DNA of 64,000 bases, taken from Natronomonas aquatica. Its GTDB lineage: Archaea; Halobacteriota; Halobacteria; Halobacteriales; Haloarculaceae. Positions 34,372-44,314 of the stretch are shown one piece after another. A program made the position numbers and the translations under genes. The notes beneath the pieces are model-generated. The model searched no databases and was not told where the DNA came from. It saw only the letters and a program-made list of their open reading frames with translations. The stretch lies in assembly GCF_024449025.1 (NCBI RefSeq), contig NZ_JAHLKM010000001.1, positions 124,001 through 188,000 on the forward strand. The letters are read 5' to 3'. The first letter of the stretch is position 1. Every line of letters begins with the position of its first letter.

Positions 34372-35628
34372 GTGACCCGCGAGATCGACGCCGTCGAGGC
34401 ACGGGAGATACTCGACAACCGGCTGGAACCGACACTCCGCGTGACGGTTCGAACCGAGGACGGGACGGCCGGACAGGCGGACGTCCCGCGCGGTCGTTCC
34501 CGCGGCGTTCACGAAGCCGTCGATCTGCGGGACGGCGGGGATCGCTACCGGGGAAAGGGGGTCAAAACCGCGGTCAGAAACGTCGAAGAGCGGATCGAAC
34601 CGGCACTCGTCGGCCACAGCGTGACCGATCAGGCCGGGATCGACGCGCTGCTTCGGGAACTCGACGGCACCCCCGACGGATCGAACCTGGGCGGAAACAG
34701 CTTGACCGGCGTGTCGCTCGCGGCGCTGAAGGCGGGAGCGAAATCCCACGACCTCCCGCTGTACCGGTATCTCGGCGGGCCAGCCGCGACGACGATCCCG
34801 ATCCCGCTCGTCGATCTGATCGAGGGGGGCGAACTCGGAGCCAGCGGCCTTCCGTTCCAGGAACACCAGATCGTCCCGACCGGGGCCGACAGCTTCGGGG
34901 ATGCGATACGGATGTGCGCGGAGGTCTACTACGAACTCGGCGACGAACTCGCCGAAAGCCACGGCGAAAGCGCACTGAGCGTCGGCGACGAGGGGGGATA
35001 CACGCCCGCGACGATGACCGATCCCCGCGACGCCTTCGACAGCATTCTCGACGCGGTTCGGGCGTGCGGCTACGAGGACGTCTTCGAGTTGGGGATCGAT
35101 GCGGCCGCGACGCATTTCCACGATCCCGACGACGGGACGTACCGGCTCGCCGACGGGACCTACACGCGCGGCGAATTACTCGAGTTCTACGCCGAACTCG
35201 AGGAGACGTATCCGCTGGTCTCGATCGAAGACCCCCTCGAGGAGGACGATTTCGAGGGGTTCGCGACGCTTTCCGATCGACTCGATGCCCAGATCGTCGG
35301 CGACGACCTCTTCGTGACGAACGACGAGCGGCTGCGGAAGGGGATCGACATCGGTGCCGGCGACGCGCTGTTGTGCAAAATAAATCAGGTCGGGACGGTG
35401 AGCGAAGCGATCGAGGCGGTCGAAACCGCACGGGAAAACGGGTACGCGATCCAGGTCTCCGAGCGATCCGGCCAGACGGCCGACACCTGGCTCGCGGAAG
35501 TCGCGGTCGGACTCCGCGCGGCCCAGATCAAAACAGGGACGACCCGGAGCGAGCGGACCGAACAGTACAACCGCCTGCTCGAAATCGAAGCGGAGTGTGA
35601 CGGCGGGTACGCGGCGTGGCCACGATGA
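34372..35628 (+). CDS. Enolase-superfamily enolase paralogue with altered active-site histidines
   Basis: A 418-residue full-length enolase fold, closer to bacterial/eukaryotic enolases (GVHEAVDLRDG, VSIEDPLEEDD, RSERTEQYNRLLEIE) than to the usual haloarchaeal type. Compared with yeast enolase it keeps Ser43 (Ser39), Glu164 (Glu168), Glu207 (Glu211), the metal ligands Asp243, Glu286 and Asp311, Lys336 (Lys345) and Lys387 (Lys396). The loop His159 is Leu155, and His373 in SHRSGET is Glu364 (VSERSGQTAD). SGAST in the substrate lid reads RGRSR. So metal binding and the base remain but 2-phosphoglycerate recognition is changed. GTG start; the stop overlaps the kinase-like gene by 4 bp. Confidence 0.85.
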   Translation: MTREIDAVEAREILDNRLEPTLRVTVRTEDGTAGQADVPRGRSRGVHEAVDLRDGGDRYRGKGVKTAVRNVEERIEPALVGHSVTDQAGIDALLRELDGTPDGSNLGGNSLTGVSLAALKAGAKSHDLPLYRYLGGPAATTIPIPLVDLIEGGELGASGLPFQEHQIVPTGADSFGDAIRMCAEVYYELGDELAESHGESALSVGDEGGYTPATMTDPRDAFDSILDAVRACGYEDVFELGIDAAATHFHDPDDGTYRLADGTYTRGELLEFYAELEETYPLVSIEDPLEEDDFEGFATLSDRLDAQIVGDDLFVTNDERLRKGIDIGAGDALLCKINQVGTVSEAIEAVETARENGYAIQVSERSGQTADTWLAEVAVGLRAAQIKTGTTRSERTEQYNRLLEIEAECDGGYAAWPR

Positions 35629-36986
35629 GTTCCGGCGACCGGGACCGGTTCGTCCAAAACAGCGCCCGGCTGCTCGGCCACGGCGACCGGGCCGGCCGGC
35701 GCGTGGTGCTCGATATCCTCGAAGACACACTCGAGGCGCTTCGCCCGGCACGGCTGATAGATGACACCGTAAGCCTGGAGGGGGACGACCTCTCGATCGA
35801 CGGCACGGATTACGATCTCGATGGATTCGAGAGCCGGTATCTCCTCGCGGCCGGCAAGGGTGCGACGGCGTTCGCCCGGCCGCTGTCCGAATCCCTCGAG
35901 GATCGGCTGACGGACGGGATCGCCGTCGACAAACGAGACCAGACGAGCGAGATCGCCGGCGTCGACGTGCTCGAAGCCGACCATCCGATCCCCTCGACGG
36001 AAAGCGAGCGGGCGGGCGAAGCCGTCCTCTCGATGGCCGATACGGCCGGGACCGACGACCTCGTCCTCGTCGTCGTTACCGGCGGGGCGTCGGCGTTGCT
36101 CTCGACTCCGCCACCGGGGGTGACGGTAGCCGAACAGGCGACTGTCACCGAAACGCTCCTGCGGGCGGGCGCCCCGATCGAGGACATCAACGCCGTTCGG
36201 AAACACGTGAGCCGGATCAAGGGCGGACGGCTGACCGAGCGGCTCCGGCCGGCGACGGTCGTTACCCTCGTCGTGATCGACGAGGTCGCGGGCGAGCCGT
36301 GGGGACCGACCGTCCCCGATCGGACGACGCCGTCGGACGCGATCGCGGCGCTGAAACGCCACGGCTGCTGGAACGAAGCGCCGAGGGCCGTTCGGGAACA
36401 CCTCCGCGATGGCGACCGACGCGGGACGCCGGCGTCGTTTCACGAGCCGGCGGCGGTAGCCGTCCTCGCGGACGGTGCCGACGCCTGCGACGCGGCCAAA
36501 GAGAGCGCGCGGTCGAGGGGGCTTGAGGCCGCGATCCTCTCGACATCGATCGAGGGCGAGAGCCGAACCGTCGGGCGGACGATCTCGAGTATCGCGGCGG
36601 AAATCGCCGAAGCGGGCCGGCCGTTCGAGCCGCCCTGCGTACTCGTCTCCGGCGGCGAAACGACCGTGACGGTTCCCGACGACGCCGGGACCGGCGGCCC
36701 GAACCAGGAGTTCGCGCTCGCGTGTGCCGATCGGATCGATGGGCTCGCGGTTACCGTCGTCGCGGTCGACACCGACGGCACCGACGGTCCGACGGAACGC
36801 GCCGGCGGGATCGTCGACGGGGACACCGCGAGACGGGCGGCCGACGCCGGCGTCGATATCGATGCGGCGCTCCGTGCTCACGACACCACGACCGCGCTCG
36901 CCGAAATCGGAGACGACGTGTACACCCGTCCCGGAACGAACGTCAACGATCTCCGGCTCGTCTACGTCGCCGACCGCTCCGAGTAG
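35625..36986 (+). CDS. Glycerate 2-kinase-like protein (MOFRL family), divergent
   Basis: A 453-residue two-domain glycerate kinase homologue. Conserved blocks are VVVTGGASALLSTP, RKHVSRIKGGRL, SGGETTVTV with GTGGPNQEFAL, and the C-terminal MOFRL end GTNVNDLRLVY. The segment that in normal members reads SDVxGDxxxxIASGPTVP is remodelled and shortened to IDEVAGEPWGPTVP, so the active site differs from that of the other kinase in this window (50987-52297). It overlaps the enolase-like gene (ATGA), implying consecutive reactions: phosphorylation of a glycerate-like acid, then elimination by the enolase-like partner. Confidence 0.83.
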   Translation: MSSGDRDRFVQNSARLLGHGDRAGRRVVLDILEDTLEALRPARLIDDTVSLEGDDLSIDGTDYDLDGFESRYLLAAGKGATAFARPLSESLEDRLTDGIAVDKRDQTSEIAGVDVLEADHPIPSTESERAGEAVLSMADTAGTDDLVLVVVTGGASALLSTPPPGVTVAEQATVTETLLRAGAPIEDINAVRKHVSRIKGGRLTERLRPATVVTLVVIDEVAGEPWGPTVPDRTTPSDAIAALKRHGCWNEAPRAVREHLRDGDRRGTPASFHEPAAVAVLADGADACDAAKESARSRGLEAAILSTSIEGESRTVGRTISSIAAEIAEAGRPFEPPCVLVSGGETTVTVPDDAGTGGPNQEFALACADRIDGLAVTVVAVDTDGTDGPTERAGGIVDGDTARRAADAGVDIDAALRAHDTTTALAEIGDDVYTRPGTNVNDLRLVYVADRSE

Positions 36987-37026
36987 TTCCCGGCGGACGA
37001 AACCGGACCGTCGGTCGTCGCCGCGG

Positions 37027-38010
37027 CTACAGCGCCAAAAGCCCCGCCAGTGCGATCGAGATCCAGAGCACCTTCAGCGACGTGTTGACGACGATCACCT
37101 TCGTGCCGAACTCGGCCCCCCAGATGCCGTACTGGAACGGGATCGAACGTTTGAACGTCGAGACGGTAAAGGAGACGATCCCGCCGATGAGCATCGTCGC
37201 GACTGCGGCCCTGGCGGTGAAGGTGCCGTCCTGAACGAGCGGGGCGATCGTCACCGCGCCGCTGGTGGTGTCGAACGCGTAGATGACGATGACGGGGACG
37301 GCGGCGCTCGGCAGCCCCGTCACCGAAGCGAGTGGATCGGCCGCGCCGCCGGTCACCGCTTCCAGATCGTACGTCGCCGTTATCAGTACGACGAGCGTGT
37401 AGACGACGACCAGCCGCGGCAGGATCTCCCGGGTCTTCTCGAGGCCGCCGCGGCCGGCCTCGCGCAGTTTCTCGGAAGTGGTCCGGTCGTCGCCGCCGTC
37501 GGCACGGGGCCGTCCCTCGACGTCGGCCATCGCGTCGGGGTTTACGTTCCGCTCGGAGAGCAGGAACGCCCCGGCGACGACGCCGGTGGCCGTGATCGCA
37601 AGCGAGATTCCGGCCCGCGTCCCGACGTACAGGAGGCCGACCCTCAGCCCGAGGATCGGGATCAACACCGGTGCATAGAAGGTGAAGATGTGCTGGACGA
37701 ACCCGAAGAAGGTGTTGATCGTGACCGCCACGAGCGTCGCCCGGTCGTCGAGCAGCCCCGAGTCGCGGTACTCCGCGAGCATCCCGTAACCCGCCGTCGT
37801 GGAGGCGGCGGTCGTCAGGATCGCGCTGCCGACCTCCTCGGGGAGGTTCGCGGGGCCGGTCAGCGGCTTCGACAGCGCCGCGATGTACTGGATCGCACCG
37901 AAGGAAACGAGGACGTTCGCGAAGGCGACCCCGCCGGCGATCGCGACCGCGATGGTCAGCACTCGCGGTAACACTTCGCCCACGATGAGCGAGCCGATGG
38001 CGGGATCCAT
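37027..38010 (-). CDS. Nucleoside-recognition (Gate) domain membrane protein
   Basis: A 327-residue membrane protein with about eight helices in two inverted Gate-domain halves (for example AILTTAASTTAGYGMLAEY and IVIYAFDTTSGAVTIAPLV), separated by a charged central loop of about 45 residues (VNPDAMADVEGRPRADGG onward). Gate-domain proteins are associated with nucleoside transport or spore/amino-acid export; the substrate is not known here. It is convergent with the glycerate-kinase-like gene. The 289 bp before the start, toward proC, hold no recognised gene. Confidence 0.78.
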   Translation of the reverse strand: MDPAIGSLIVGEVLPRVLTIAVAIAGGVAFANVLVSFGAIQYIAALSKPLTGPANLPEEVGSAILTTAASTTAGYGMLAEYRDSGLLDDRATLVAVTINTFFGFVQHIFTFYAPVLIPILGLRVGLLYVGTRAGISLAITATGVVAGAFLLSERNVNPDAMADVEGRPRADGGDDRTTSEKLREAGRGGLEKTREILPRLVVVYTLVVLITATYDLEAVTGGAADPLASVTGLPSAAVPVIVIYAFDTTSGAVTIAPLVQDGTFTARAAVATMLIGGIVSFTVSTFKRSIPFQYGIWGAEFGTKVIVVNTSLKVLWISIALAGLLAL

Positions 38011-38299
38011 GTGATCGGGAGAACGGACGGCGGGACCGAAACCGTTGTGCTTCGTCGGTTATCCTCCCTCGAACGCCCCGCGACCGGTATCGAGGCCGGT
38101 CTGTGAGAGTTTCGCCGGGAGACAGCAGTCGATCCCGGCGTCGTCGATGTCACGGACGGGACTCCCGATAGGCCGGGCGTCGGTGTCCGCCGGGGTGCGG
38201 CTGTCGTAGTGTTCGCCGATCGTCGTTAATCCCGCCCCTCGCGTTCCGACGACGGAAACCGCAGTTGGTATAGCGTTCGGTCCACTCGGTACGGCCAAG

Positions 38300-39076
38300 A
38301 TGACACGAGTGAGCGTTATCGGTTGCGGGAACATGGGCGGGGCCTTCCTGAAGGGGCTGGCCCGGACCGGATCGCACCACCTGACGGCGATCGACCTCGA
38401 TCCCGAGGCACTCGCGGGTGTCGAGGCGGACGCGTCGGAGACGACCGACGACATCGACGCGGCGAAGGACGCCGACATCGTCGTGCTCGCGGTGAAGCCG
38501 GATATTGCCGAGGCGGTGCTGGAGGACCTCGATCTCTCCGCCGATCAGACGCTCGTCACCCTCGCGGCGGGCGTCTCCCGGGCGTTCGTCGCGGATCGCA
38601 CCGACGCCTCCGTCGTCCGGATCATGCCGAACCTCGCCGCCGAGACAGGGAACATGGCGGCCGCGGCGGCCGATGAGAACCTCACCGACGAGGTCCGGGG
38701 ATTGCTCGATGACCTCGGCGAGTTCGTCGAGATCGACGAAGGACTGATGGACATCACGACGGCGGTCAACGGGAGCGGTCCCGCCTTCGTCTTCTATCTG
38801 ATCGACGCGATGAAGCAGGCCGGCGTCGACGGCGGCCTCGAGCCCGACCAGGCCGAAACGCTCGCCGCCCAGACGTTCAAGGGGGCCGCCGAGACCGTCC
38901 TCCGGGACGACCGAAGCGTCGACGAACTCATCGACGCGGTCTGTTCGCCGAACGGGACGACGATCGAGGGGATGGAGGTGCTGTGGGACAGCGACGCCGA
39001 CGAGGCGGTGATCGACGCCGTCGCTGCGGCCGAGGAACGCTCCCAGGAACTGGCCGAGGCCTTCGACGATGAGTGA
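38300..39076 (+). CDS. proC: Pyrroline-5-carboxylate reductase
   Basis: A 258-residue ProC that reduces P5C to proline with NAD(P)H. The Rossmann start [45 protein letters not shown] and the C-terminal [15 protein letters not shown] / TTIEGMEVL blocks are family features. A TATA-like GGTATAGC (about 38268-38275) is near 27 bp upstream. It overlaps proB by 8 bp; the three pro genes form one operon in the order C-B-A. Confidence 0.95.
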   Translation: MTRVSVIGCGNMGGAFLKGLARTGSHHLTAIDLDPEALAGVEADASETTDDIDAAKDADIVVLAVKPDIAEAVLEDLDLSADQTLVTLAAGVSRAFVADRTDASVVRIMPNLAAETGNMAAAAADENLTDEVRGLLDDLGEFVEIDEGLMDITTAVNGSGPAFVFYLIDAMKQAGVDGGLEPDQAETLAAQTFKGAAETVLRDDRSVDELIDAVCSPNGTTIEGMEVLWDSDADEAVIDAVAAAEERSQELAEAFDDE

Positions 39077-39917
39077 GACAGCTGCGATCGAGCCGGTGGA
39101 CGCCGAAACGGTCGATCGCGTCCGGAACCGGGCGGCTGCGGCCGAGCTGGTCGTCGTCAAGGCGGGGACGAACTCGCTGACCGACGATGACTCACAGCTC
39201 GACCGCGTGAAACTCGACAAACTGGTCGCCGACATCATGGACCTGCGCGACCGGGGCAAGGACGTGATCTTGATCTCCTCGGGCGCAGTCGGCGCCGGGC
39301 GCGGTCGGGTCGATCAGGAGACCGAGATGGTCGCGGAGAACCAGGCGCTGTCGACGGTCGGCCAGAGCCTGCTGATGCGACACTACACCCAGAGCTTCGA
39401 TCGCTACGACCAGACGGTCGCCCAGATCCTGTTGACCGGCAAGGACTTCGAGACGCCCGAGCGGTTCCAGAACTTCAAAAACACCGTCGAGACGCTTCTG
39501 GAGTGGGGCGTCATCCCGGTCATCAACGAGAACGACGCCGTGGCGACCGAGGAGCTACAGATCGGCGACAACGACATGCTCTCGGCGTCGGTCGCGATCG
39601 GGATCGAGGCCGATCTCTTGGTGACGCTGACCGATGTCGATGGCGTGTACACGGGCAACCCCAAGGAGGACCCGGACGCCGAACTGATTGAAGCCGTCGG
39701 GGCGAACTACGACGCGGTCCAACGGATCGTCAACGGGAGCCCGGCCGCGAGCTTCGGCGGCATCCGAACGAAGGTCGAGAGCGCCCGCGACGTCAGCGAA
39801 CACGGGGTCCCGGCGATCATCGCCGGATCGGCCGAACGCGACGTCCTGGCGCGGATCGCCGGGGCTAAACCGACGGGGACGCTATTCGTCCCGACGGACG
39901 GGGAGACCGATGAGTGA
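39069..39917 (+). CDS. proB: Glutamate 5-kinase
   Basis: A 282-residue amino-acid-kinase-fold ProB that phosphorylates glutamate at the gamma carboxyl. It shows [14 protein letters not shown] near the N-terminus, [35 protein letters not shown] and [11 protein letters not shown]. It lacks the C-terminal PUA domain, the archaeal short form, which may alter proline feedback. The start overlaps proC and the end overlaps proA. Confidence 0.95.
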   Translation: MSETAAIEPVDAETVDRVRNRAAAAELVVVKAGTNSLTDDDSQLDRVKLDKLVADIMDLRDRGKDVILISSGAVGAGRGRVDQETEMVAENQALSTVGQSLLMRHYTQSFDRYDQTVAQILLTGKDFETPERFQNFKNTVETLLEWGVIPVINENDAVATEELQIGDNDMLSASVAIGIEADLLVTLTDVDGVYTGNPKEDPDAELIEAVGANYDAVQRIVNGSPAASFGGIRTKVESARDVSEHGVPAIIAGSAERDVLARIAGAKPTGTLFVPTDGETDE

Positions 39918-41265
39918 ACACGATCACGATCACGACTACGATCACGAGACCGACAGGCAGGTCACGGAGGCACAGCGTGCGGCGCTGAAACTCGCGAACG
40001 TCGACGAAAGCGAGCGCAACGCGGCGCTGAACTCGATCGCCGACGCGATCCGCGAACGCGAAGACGAGATCCTCGCGGCCAACGCCGAGGACGTCGAGGC
40101 GGCCGAAGGGATGCTCGAACGCGGCGAGTACACCCAGGCGCTCGTCGACCGGCTGAAGCTCGACGAGGCGAAACTCGAGGATATCGCCGGGATGGTCGAG
40201 TCAGTCGCCGAACAGGACGATCCCCTCGGGGCGACGCTGGAGGCGCGGGAACTCGACGCGGACCTGGAACTGTACCGGGTCGCCGTCCCGATCGGCGTAA
40301 TCGCGACGGTGTTCGAGTCCCGCCCGGACGCCCTGGTCCAGATCGCCGCCCTCGCGCTGAAATCCGGCAACGCCGTCATCCTCAAGGGCGGCAGCGAGGC
40401 CAGCGAGTCCAACCGGATCCTCTATGAGATCATCCGGGAGGCGACCGCCGACCTGCCGGCCGGGTGGGCGCAGTTGATCGAGGCCCACGAGGAGGTCGAC
40501 CGGTTGCTCGAACTCGACGACAAGGTCGATCTCGTGATGCCGAGAGGCTCCTCGGATTTCGTCTCCTACATCCAGGACAACACCCAGATCCCCGTGTTGG
40601 GCCACACCGAGGGCGTCTGTCACGTCTACGTCGACAGCGAGGCGGATCTGGAGATGGCCGAAGACATCGCCTTCGACGCGAAGGTCCAGTACCCGGCGGT
40701 CTGTAACGCCGTCGAGACGCTCCTCGTCGACGAGGCGGTCGCCGCCGACTTCCTGCCCGGTCTCGTCGAGCGCTACGAGAAAGCGGGCGTCGAACTCAGA
40801 GGCGACGAGACGACCCGGGAGATCGTCGACGTGGGCGCGGCGACCGACGGGGACTGGCGGACCGAGTACGGCGATCTGGAACTCTCGATCAAGGTCGTCG
40901 GAGACGTCTACGGGGCGGTCGAACACGTAAACGAGAACGGCTCGAAGCACACCGAATCGATCGTCACCGAGGATACCGACGCCGCCGAGACGTTCATGAC
41001 CGGGATCGACGCCGCCTCGGTCTTCCACAACGCCTCGACGCGGTTCGCGGACGGTTACCGCTACGGGCTCGGTGCGGAGGTCGGGATCTCGACCGGCAAG
41101 ATCCACGCCCGCGGCCCCGTCGGCCTGGAGGGACTGACGACCTACAAGTACTACCTCGAGGGCGAGGGCCACCTCGTCGCCAGTTACTCGGGCGAGGACG
41201 CCTTCCCCTTCTCCCACCGGGAACTCGACGCCGAGTGGACGCCCGGAGAGCGCTCGGGCGAGTAG
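39910..41265 (+). CDS. proA: Gamma-glutamyl phosphate reductase
   Basis: A 451-residue ProA of the aldehyde-dehydrogenase superfamily. The catalytic Cys is in [15 protein letters not shown], the cofactor loop in [15 protein letters not shown], and GRAT-like [10 protein letters not shown] is present. The first ten residues, [11 protein letters not shown], form a His/Asp-rich tag-like stretch not normal for ProA. The start at 39910 overlaps proB by 8 bp. ProB and ProA are expected to act as a complex because the glutamyl-phosphate intermediate is labile. Confidence 0.95.
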   Translation: MSEHDHDHDYDHETDRQVTEAQRAALKLANVDESERNAALNSIADAIREREDEILAANAEDVEAAEGMLERGEYTQALVDRLKLDEAKLEDIAGMVESVAEQDDPLGATLEARELDADLELYRVAVPIGVIATVFESRPDALVQIAALALKSGNAVILKGGSEASESNRILYEIIREATADLPAGWAQLIEAHEEVDRLLELDDKVDLVMPRGSSDFVSYIQDNTQIPVLGHTEGVCHVYVDSEADLEMAEDIAFDAKVQYPAVCNAVETLLVDEAVAADFLPGLVERYEKAGVELRGDETTREIVDVGAATDGDWRTEYGDLELSIKVVGDVYGAVEHVNENGSKHTESIVTEDTDAAETFMTGIDAASVFHNASTRFADGYRYGLGAEVGISTGKIHARGPVGLEGLTTYKYYLEGEGHLVASYSGEDAFPFSHRELDAEWTPGERSGE

Positions 41266-41344
41266 TGGATCCGGCGTTTGACGGCTGCTGTCTCGGTTGA
41301 ACGCCCGAACGGTTTTGCGTCTGGGGGACGGGAGATCAGTACCG

Positions 41345-41737
41345 ATGTTTCCCAGACGCCTCGTTTCGTTCGGTGTCGGCGGGACAGTCTTCCTCGTCGC
41401 CGGCGTCCTCGGGTTCGAGGTGTTCGGCAGCGACTTCCCGTCGGTGTTCTACGTGCTTCCGATCGCGCTCCTCGCCGGGATCGGCGGCGCGATCGGGGTG
41501 TATTACATGCTCGGATCCCGGCCGGGGCGGGGCGTTCGGAGCGCTCTGACGGGGATAGCCGCGATCAGTTACGTGCTCTTTTTCCTCTGGTTCGTCAGGT
41601 ATTCGATCGCCTCGACGAGGGCCGTGCTGTCGTTCGATCGGGTCGCCGTCCTCAGTGTGGCTCTCGGGGCAGCGGTCGCCGCGTTCGTCTGGATCGCTCG
41701 AGCCGGATCGGAGGCCGAGAAAGCACGACTGAAGTGA
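41345..41737 (+). CDS. Four-helix membrane protein of unknown function
   Basis: A 130-residue protein with four hydrophobic helices (about 9-28, 34-55, 65-88, 98-118) and charged ends. The ATG at 41345 is used. No family motif is recognised. It lies 79 bp downstream of proA, possibly on the same transcript, and is convergent with nuoCD. Confidence 0.68.
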   Translation: MFPRRLVSFGVGGTVFLVAGVLGFEVFGSDFPSVFYVLPIALLAGIGGAIGVYYMLGSRPGRGVRSALTGIAAISYVLFFLWFVRYSIASTRAVLSFDRVAVLSVALGAAVAAFVWIARAGSEAEKARLK

Positions 41738-41792
41738 CGTGCGTGTCCGTGACACCGCAAGTCGCGGGCGGAGGCGGGAACGGATCGCCCCC

Positions 41793-43442
41793 TCACCGGT
41801 CGACCTCGCCCATGATCGTATCGAGACTGCCGATCGTGGCGATCAGGTCGGGCACGTACTCGCCTTCGGCCATCGTCGACAGCGCCTGCAGGTTCGAAAA
41901 CGAAGGGCCGCGGATCTTGAACCGCGCGGGTGTGTCGGTGCCGTCAGAGCGCAGGTAGATACCGAGTTCGCCCTTGGCGGCCTCGACGGCACGATACGTC
42001 TCGGCGTCGGCGTCGGGTTTCAGCGTCCGGGGAACGTTCGATTGGATCTCCCGGTCCTCGTCCGGCCAGTCCTCCAGTAAATTCACGCACTGTTCGACGA
42101 CCTTCGCCGACTCCTCGAGTTCTCGGAGCCGGACGAGCAGCCGGGCGTAGTTGTCACAGCCGTCCTCGGTGACGACGTCCCAGTCGAGTCGTTCGTAGTA
42201 GCCGTAGGGATCGTCCCGCCGCAGATCGAAGTCGATCCCCGACCCGCGAGCGACCGGACCGGTACAGCCGTAGTCTTTGGCGGTTTCGGGCGGCAGTTCC
42301 CCGACACCGGCCGTCCGCCGCTGGAGGATTTCGTTCGAGGTGAGGAGGTCGTGATACTCGGCGAGTTTCCCGGGAAGCCCGTCGAGGAACGCCCGGACCA
42401 TCTCGAAGAATTCCTCGCGGGGCACGGGGAGGTCCCAGGCGACGCCACCGAGTCGGAAGTAGTTGAACATCAGTCGCTGTCCCGTCAACTCCTCTAAGAT
42501 GTCCTGAACGAGTTCCCGATCACGGATCGCATACTGGAAGACGGCAGTGAACTCCCCGACCACGTCGAGCGCGTAGGTGCCGACAGCGAGAAAATGCGAG
42601 AGGATCCGGCTCAACTCGGCTGACATCGTCCGGATGACCTGTGCGTACTCGGGGACGTCGATGTCGGCCAGGTCCTCGGCCGCCCGCGCGTAGGCCCACT
42701 CGTTCAACAGTCCGCCGCCGCCCCAGTCCCAGCGGTCGGGGTAGGGCATGATCTGGTGTCGATAGGTCCCCTGTTGACACATCTGCTCTTCACACCGGTG
42801 GATGTAGCCGATGTCGGGTTCGACGTCCGCCACCTGCTCGCCGTCCAGCGTGACCTGGAGATGGAGGACACCGTGGGTCGCCGGATGGTGCGGCCCGACG
42901 TTGACGAGCATGGTGTCGGCGTCCGTTCGCTCGTCCTCCGCGAGGGGGTTTTGATGTTCGCGGAAGGGGACGACCTGCGGTTTTTCGGGGTTGTACTCGC
43001 GGGAGAGGGGATGGCCCTGCCAGGTCTCGGGCAACAGGATCCGCCGTAGATCCGGGTGGTCCTCGTAGGCGAGCCCCACCAGATCGTACGCCTCACGCTC
43101 GTGCCACTCCGCCGTCGGGTAGACGGAGGACCCGGACTCGCTCGCGGGCGAATCCGGCGGGGTCGGCACGACGACCGAGAGTTCGCGGGTCCGGTCGTCG
43201 TAGCTCGTCAGGTGATAGATCGTCTCGTAGCGGTCCGGGTACTGCTGGGCGGTCACACACGAGCAGTGATCGAGGCCGGCTTCCTCGCACAGCGTCGTGA
43301 GGGCGTCGACGACCCGATCAGCCCGAACGACCACCGCGGGCGCGTTACTGTGGGTCCCCGTTCCGAAGGCGGCGTCGCCGAGCAGTGCGTCGAACGCTTC
43401 GGAAGATCGCGGCTCCGACCGGTGACGGCTCTGCTGTCGCAT
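41793..43442 (-). CDS. nuoCD: NADH dehydrogenase-like complex subunit NuoCD (orphan copy)
   Basis: A 549-residue fusion of NuoC (about 1-160, with REAYDLVGLAYEDHPDLRRI) and NuoD (about 178-549, with NVGPHHPATHGVLHLQV and the C-terminal SLDTIMGEVDR). NuoD sits at the quinone-binding end of complex I. The His of HPATHG is kept, but the conserved quinone-binding Tyr (Tyr87 of Thermus Nqo4, in MDYLHS) is Trp240, followed by four glycines (DRWDWGGGG). No other nuo gene lies in the window, whereas haloarchaeal nuo genes normally form one operon. This looks like a divergent extra copy. Confidence 0.88.
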   Translation of the reverse strand: MRQQSRHRSEPRSSEAFDALLGDAAFGTGTHSNAPAVVVRADRVVDALTTLCEEAGLDHCSCVTAQQYPDRYETIYHLTSYDDRTRELSVVVPTPPDSPASESGSSVYPTAEWHEREAYDLVGLAYEDHPDLRRILLPETWQGHPLSREYNPEKPQVVPFREHQNPLAEDERTDADTMLVNVGPHHPATHGVLHLQVTLDGEQVADVEPDIGYIHRCEEQMCQQGTYRHQIMPYPDRWDWGGGGLLNEWAYARAAEDLADIDVPEYAQVIRTMSAELSRILSHFLAVGTYALDVVGEFTAVFQYAIRDRELVQDILEELTGQRLMFNYFRLGGVAWDLPVPREEFFEMVRAFLDGLPGKLAEYHDLLTSNEILQRRTAGVGELPPETAKDYGCTGPVARGSGIDFDLRRDDPYGYYERLDWDVVTEDGCDNYARLLVRLRELEESAKVVEQCVNLLEDWPDEDREIQSNVPRTLKPDADAETYRAVEAAKGELGIYLRSDGTDTPARFKIRGPSFSNLQALSTMAEGEYVPDLIATIGSLDTIMGEVDR

Positions 43443-43536
43443 CGTTCGATCGTGACGGGGTTTTCTCGGGACCGAAGTTGATCGCTTTGCCTCATCAGTG
43501 AGGATATTTTAAGTGTATCTCGGCGCATCCCGGCGT

Positions 43537-44202
43537 ATGAAGTACGCGACGCTATCGCTCACACAGGAGCGGTCGGACCGACACCCGATGCACCGGTTCC
43601 TCGCGGAGACCGACGGCTACGGGGCCGCACGGCTGCTCGGATCGACGCTCGGCGACGGGATCCACACGGCGCTGTTTCACGTCGATGGATGGCCGCCGGA
43701 TCCCTACGGAGAACGGCTGTGTGGGGTGCCGTCGGTGCAAGAGTACGCGCTTTCGACGCAGTCTGACGGGACGTTCTCGGTGTACGTCCGCGAGGAACTC
43801 GACGAACACGATCGGGGAATCACGGGCGCGTTCCGGCGGGCCGGGCTCGTGATCGTCCTGCCGGTCGTCTATCGCCCGAACGGCGAGATAACGGTGACGC
43901 TCGTCGGCCCCACGACGACGCTGCAGACGGCGATCGAGGCGATCCCGGCGGAGATCGCGGTCGATCTCCGTGATATCGGCGGCTACGATGCCCGACGGAT
44001 CGAAAACCGGCGCGATCTGACCGCACGGCAGGCCGAAGCTGTCACGGCAGCCGTCGAGTGTGGCTACTACGAGGAGCCCCGGGAGGGAAGCGTGGCCGAC
44101 GTCGCCGAGGCGATCGGGTGTGCGCCGGGCACCGCCGCCGAGCACCTCCGGCGGGCCGAACGAACGGCGATGCGGACCTACGCCGCGACGACACCCTCAT
44201 GA
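43537..44202 (+). CDS. HTH-10 (bacterio-opsin-activator-type) transcriptional regulator
   Basis: A 221-residue one-component regulator. The C-terminal HTH-10 domain has LTARQAEAVTAAVECGYYEEPREGSVADVAEAIG (in two blocks) and the recognition region APGTAAEHLRRAERT. The N-terminal about 150 residues are the Bat/HTH-10-associated sensor region. The TATA-like GATATTTTAAG (43503-43513) is 26 bp from the ATG at 43537, giving a leaderless message. It diverges from nuoCD, so control of that gene is possible. Confidence 0.86.
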   Translation: MKYATLSLTQERSDRHPMHRFLAETDGYGAARLLGSTLGDGIHTALFHVDGWPPDPYGERLCGVPSVQEYALSTQSDGTFSVYVREELDEHDRGITGAFRRAGLVIVLPVVYRPNGEITVTLVGPTTTLQTAIEAIPAEIAVDLRDIGGYDARRIENRRDLTARQAEAVTAAVECGYYEEPREGSVADVAEAIGCAPGTAAEHLRRAERTAMRTYAATTPS

Positions 44203-44314
44203 GAATACCGAGACGGGACACGAACGCGATTTCGGGACATAAAAGAGCCCCGTTACTGAAACTCCTGTTTAACTCTACGGGCCGTTTTTTACTTCGATAC
44301 TCCATGTAACGGAT

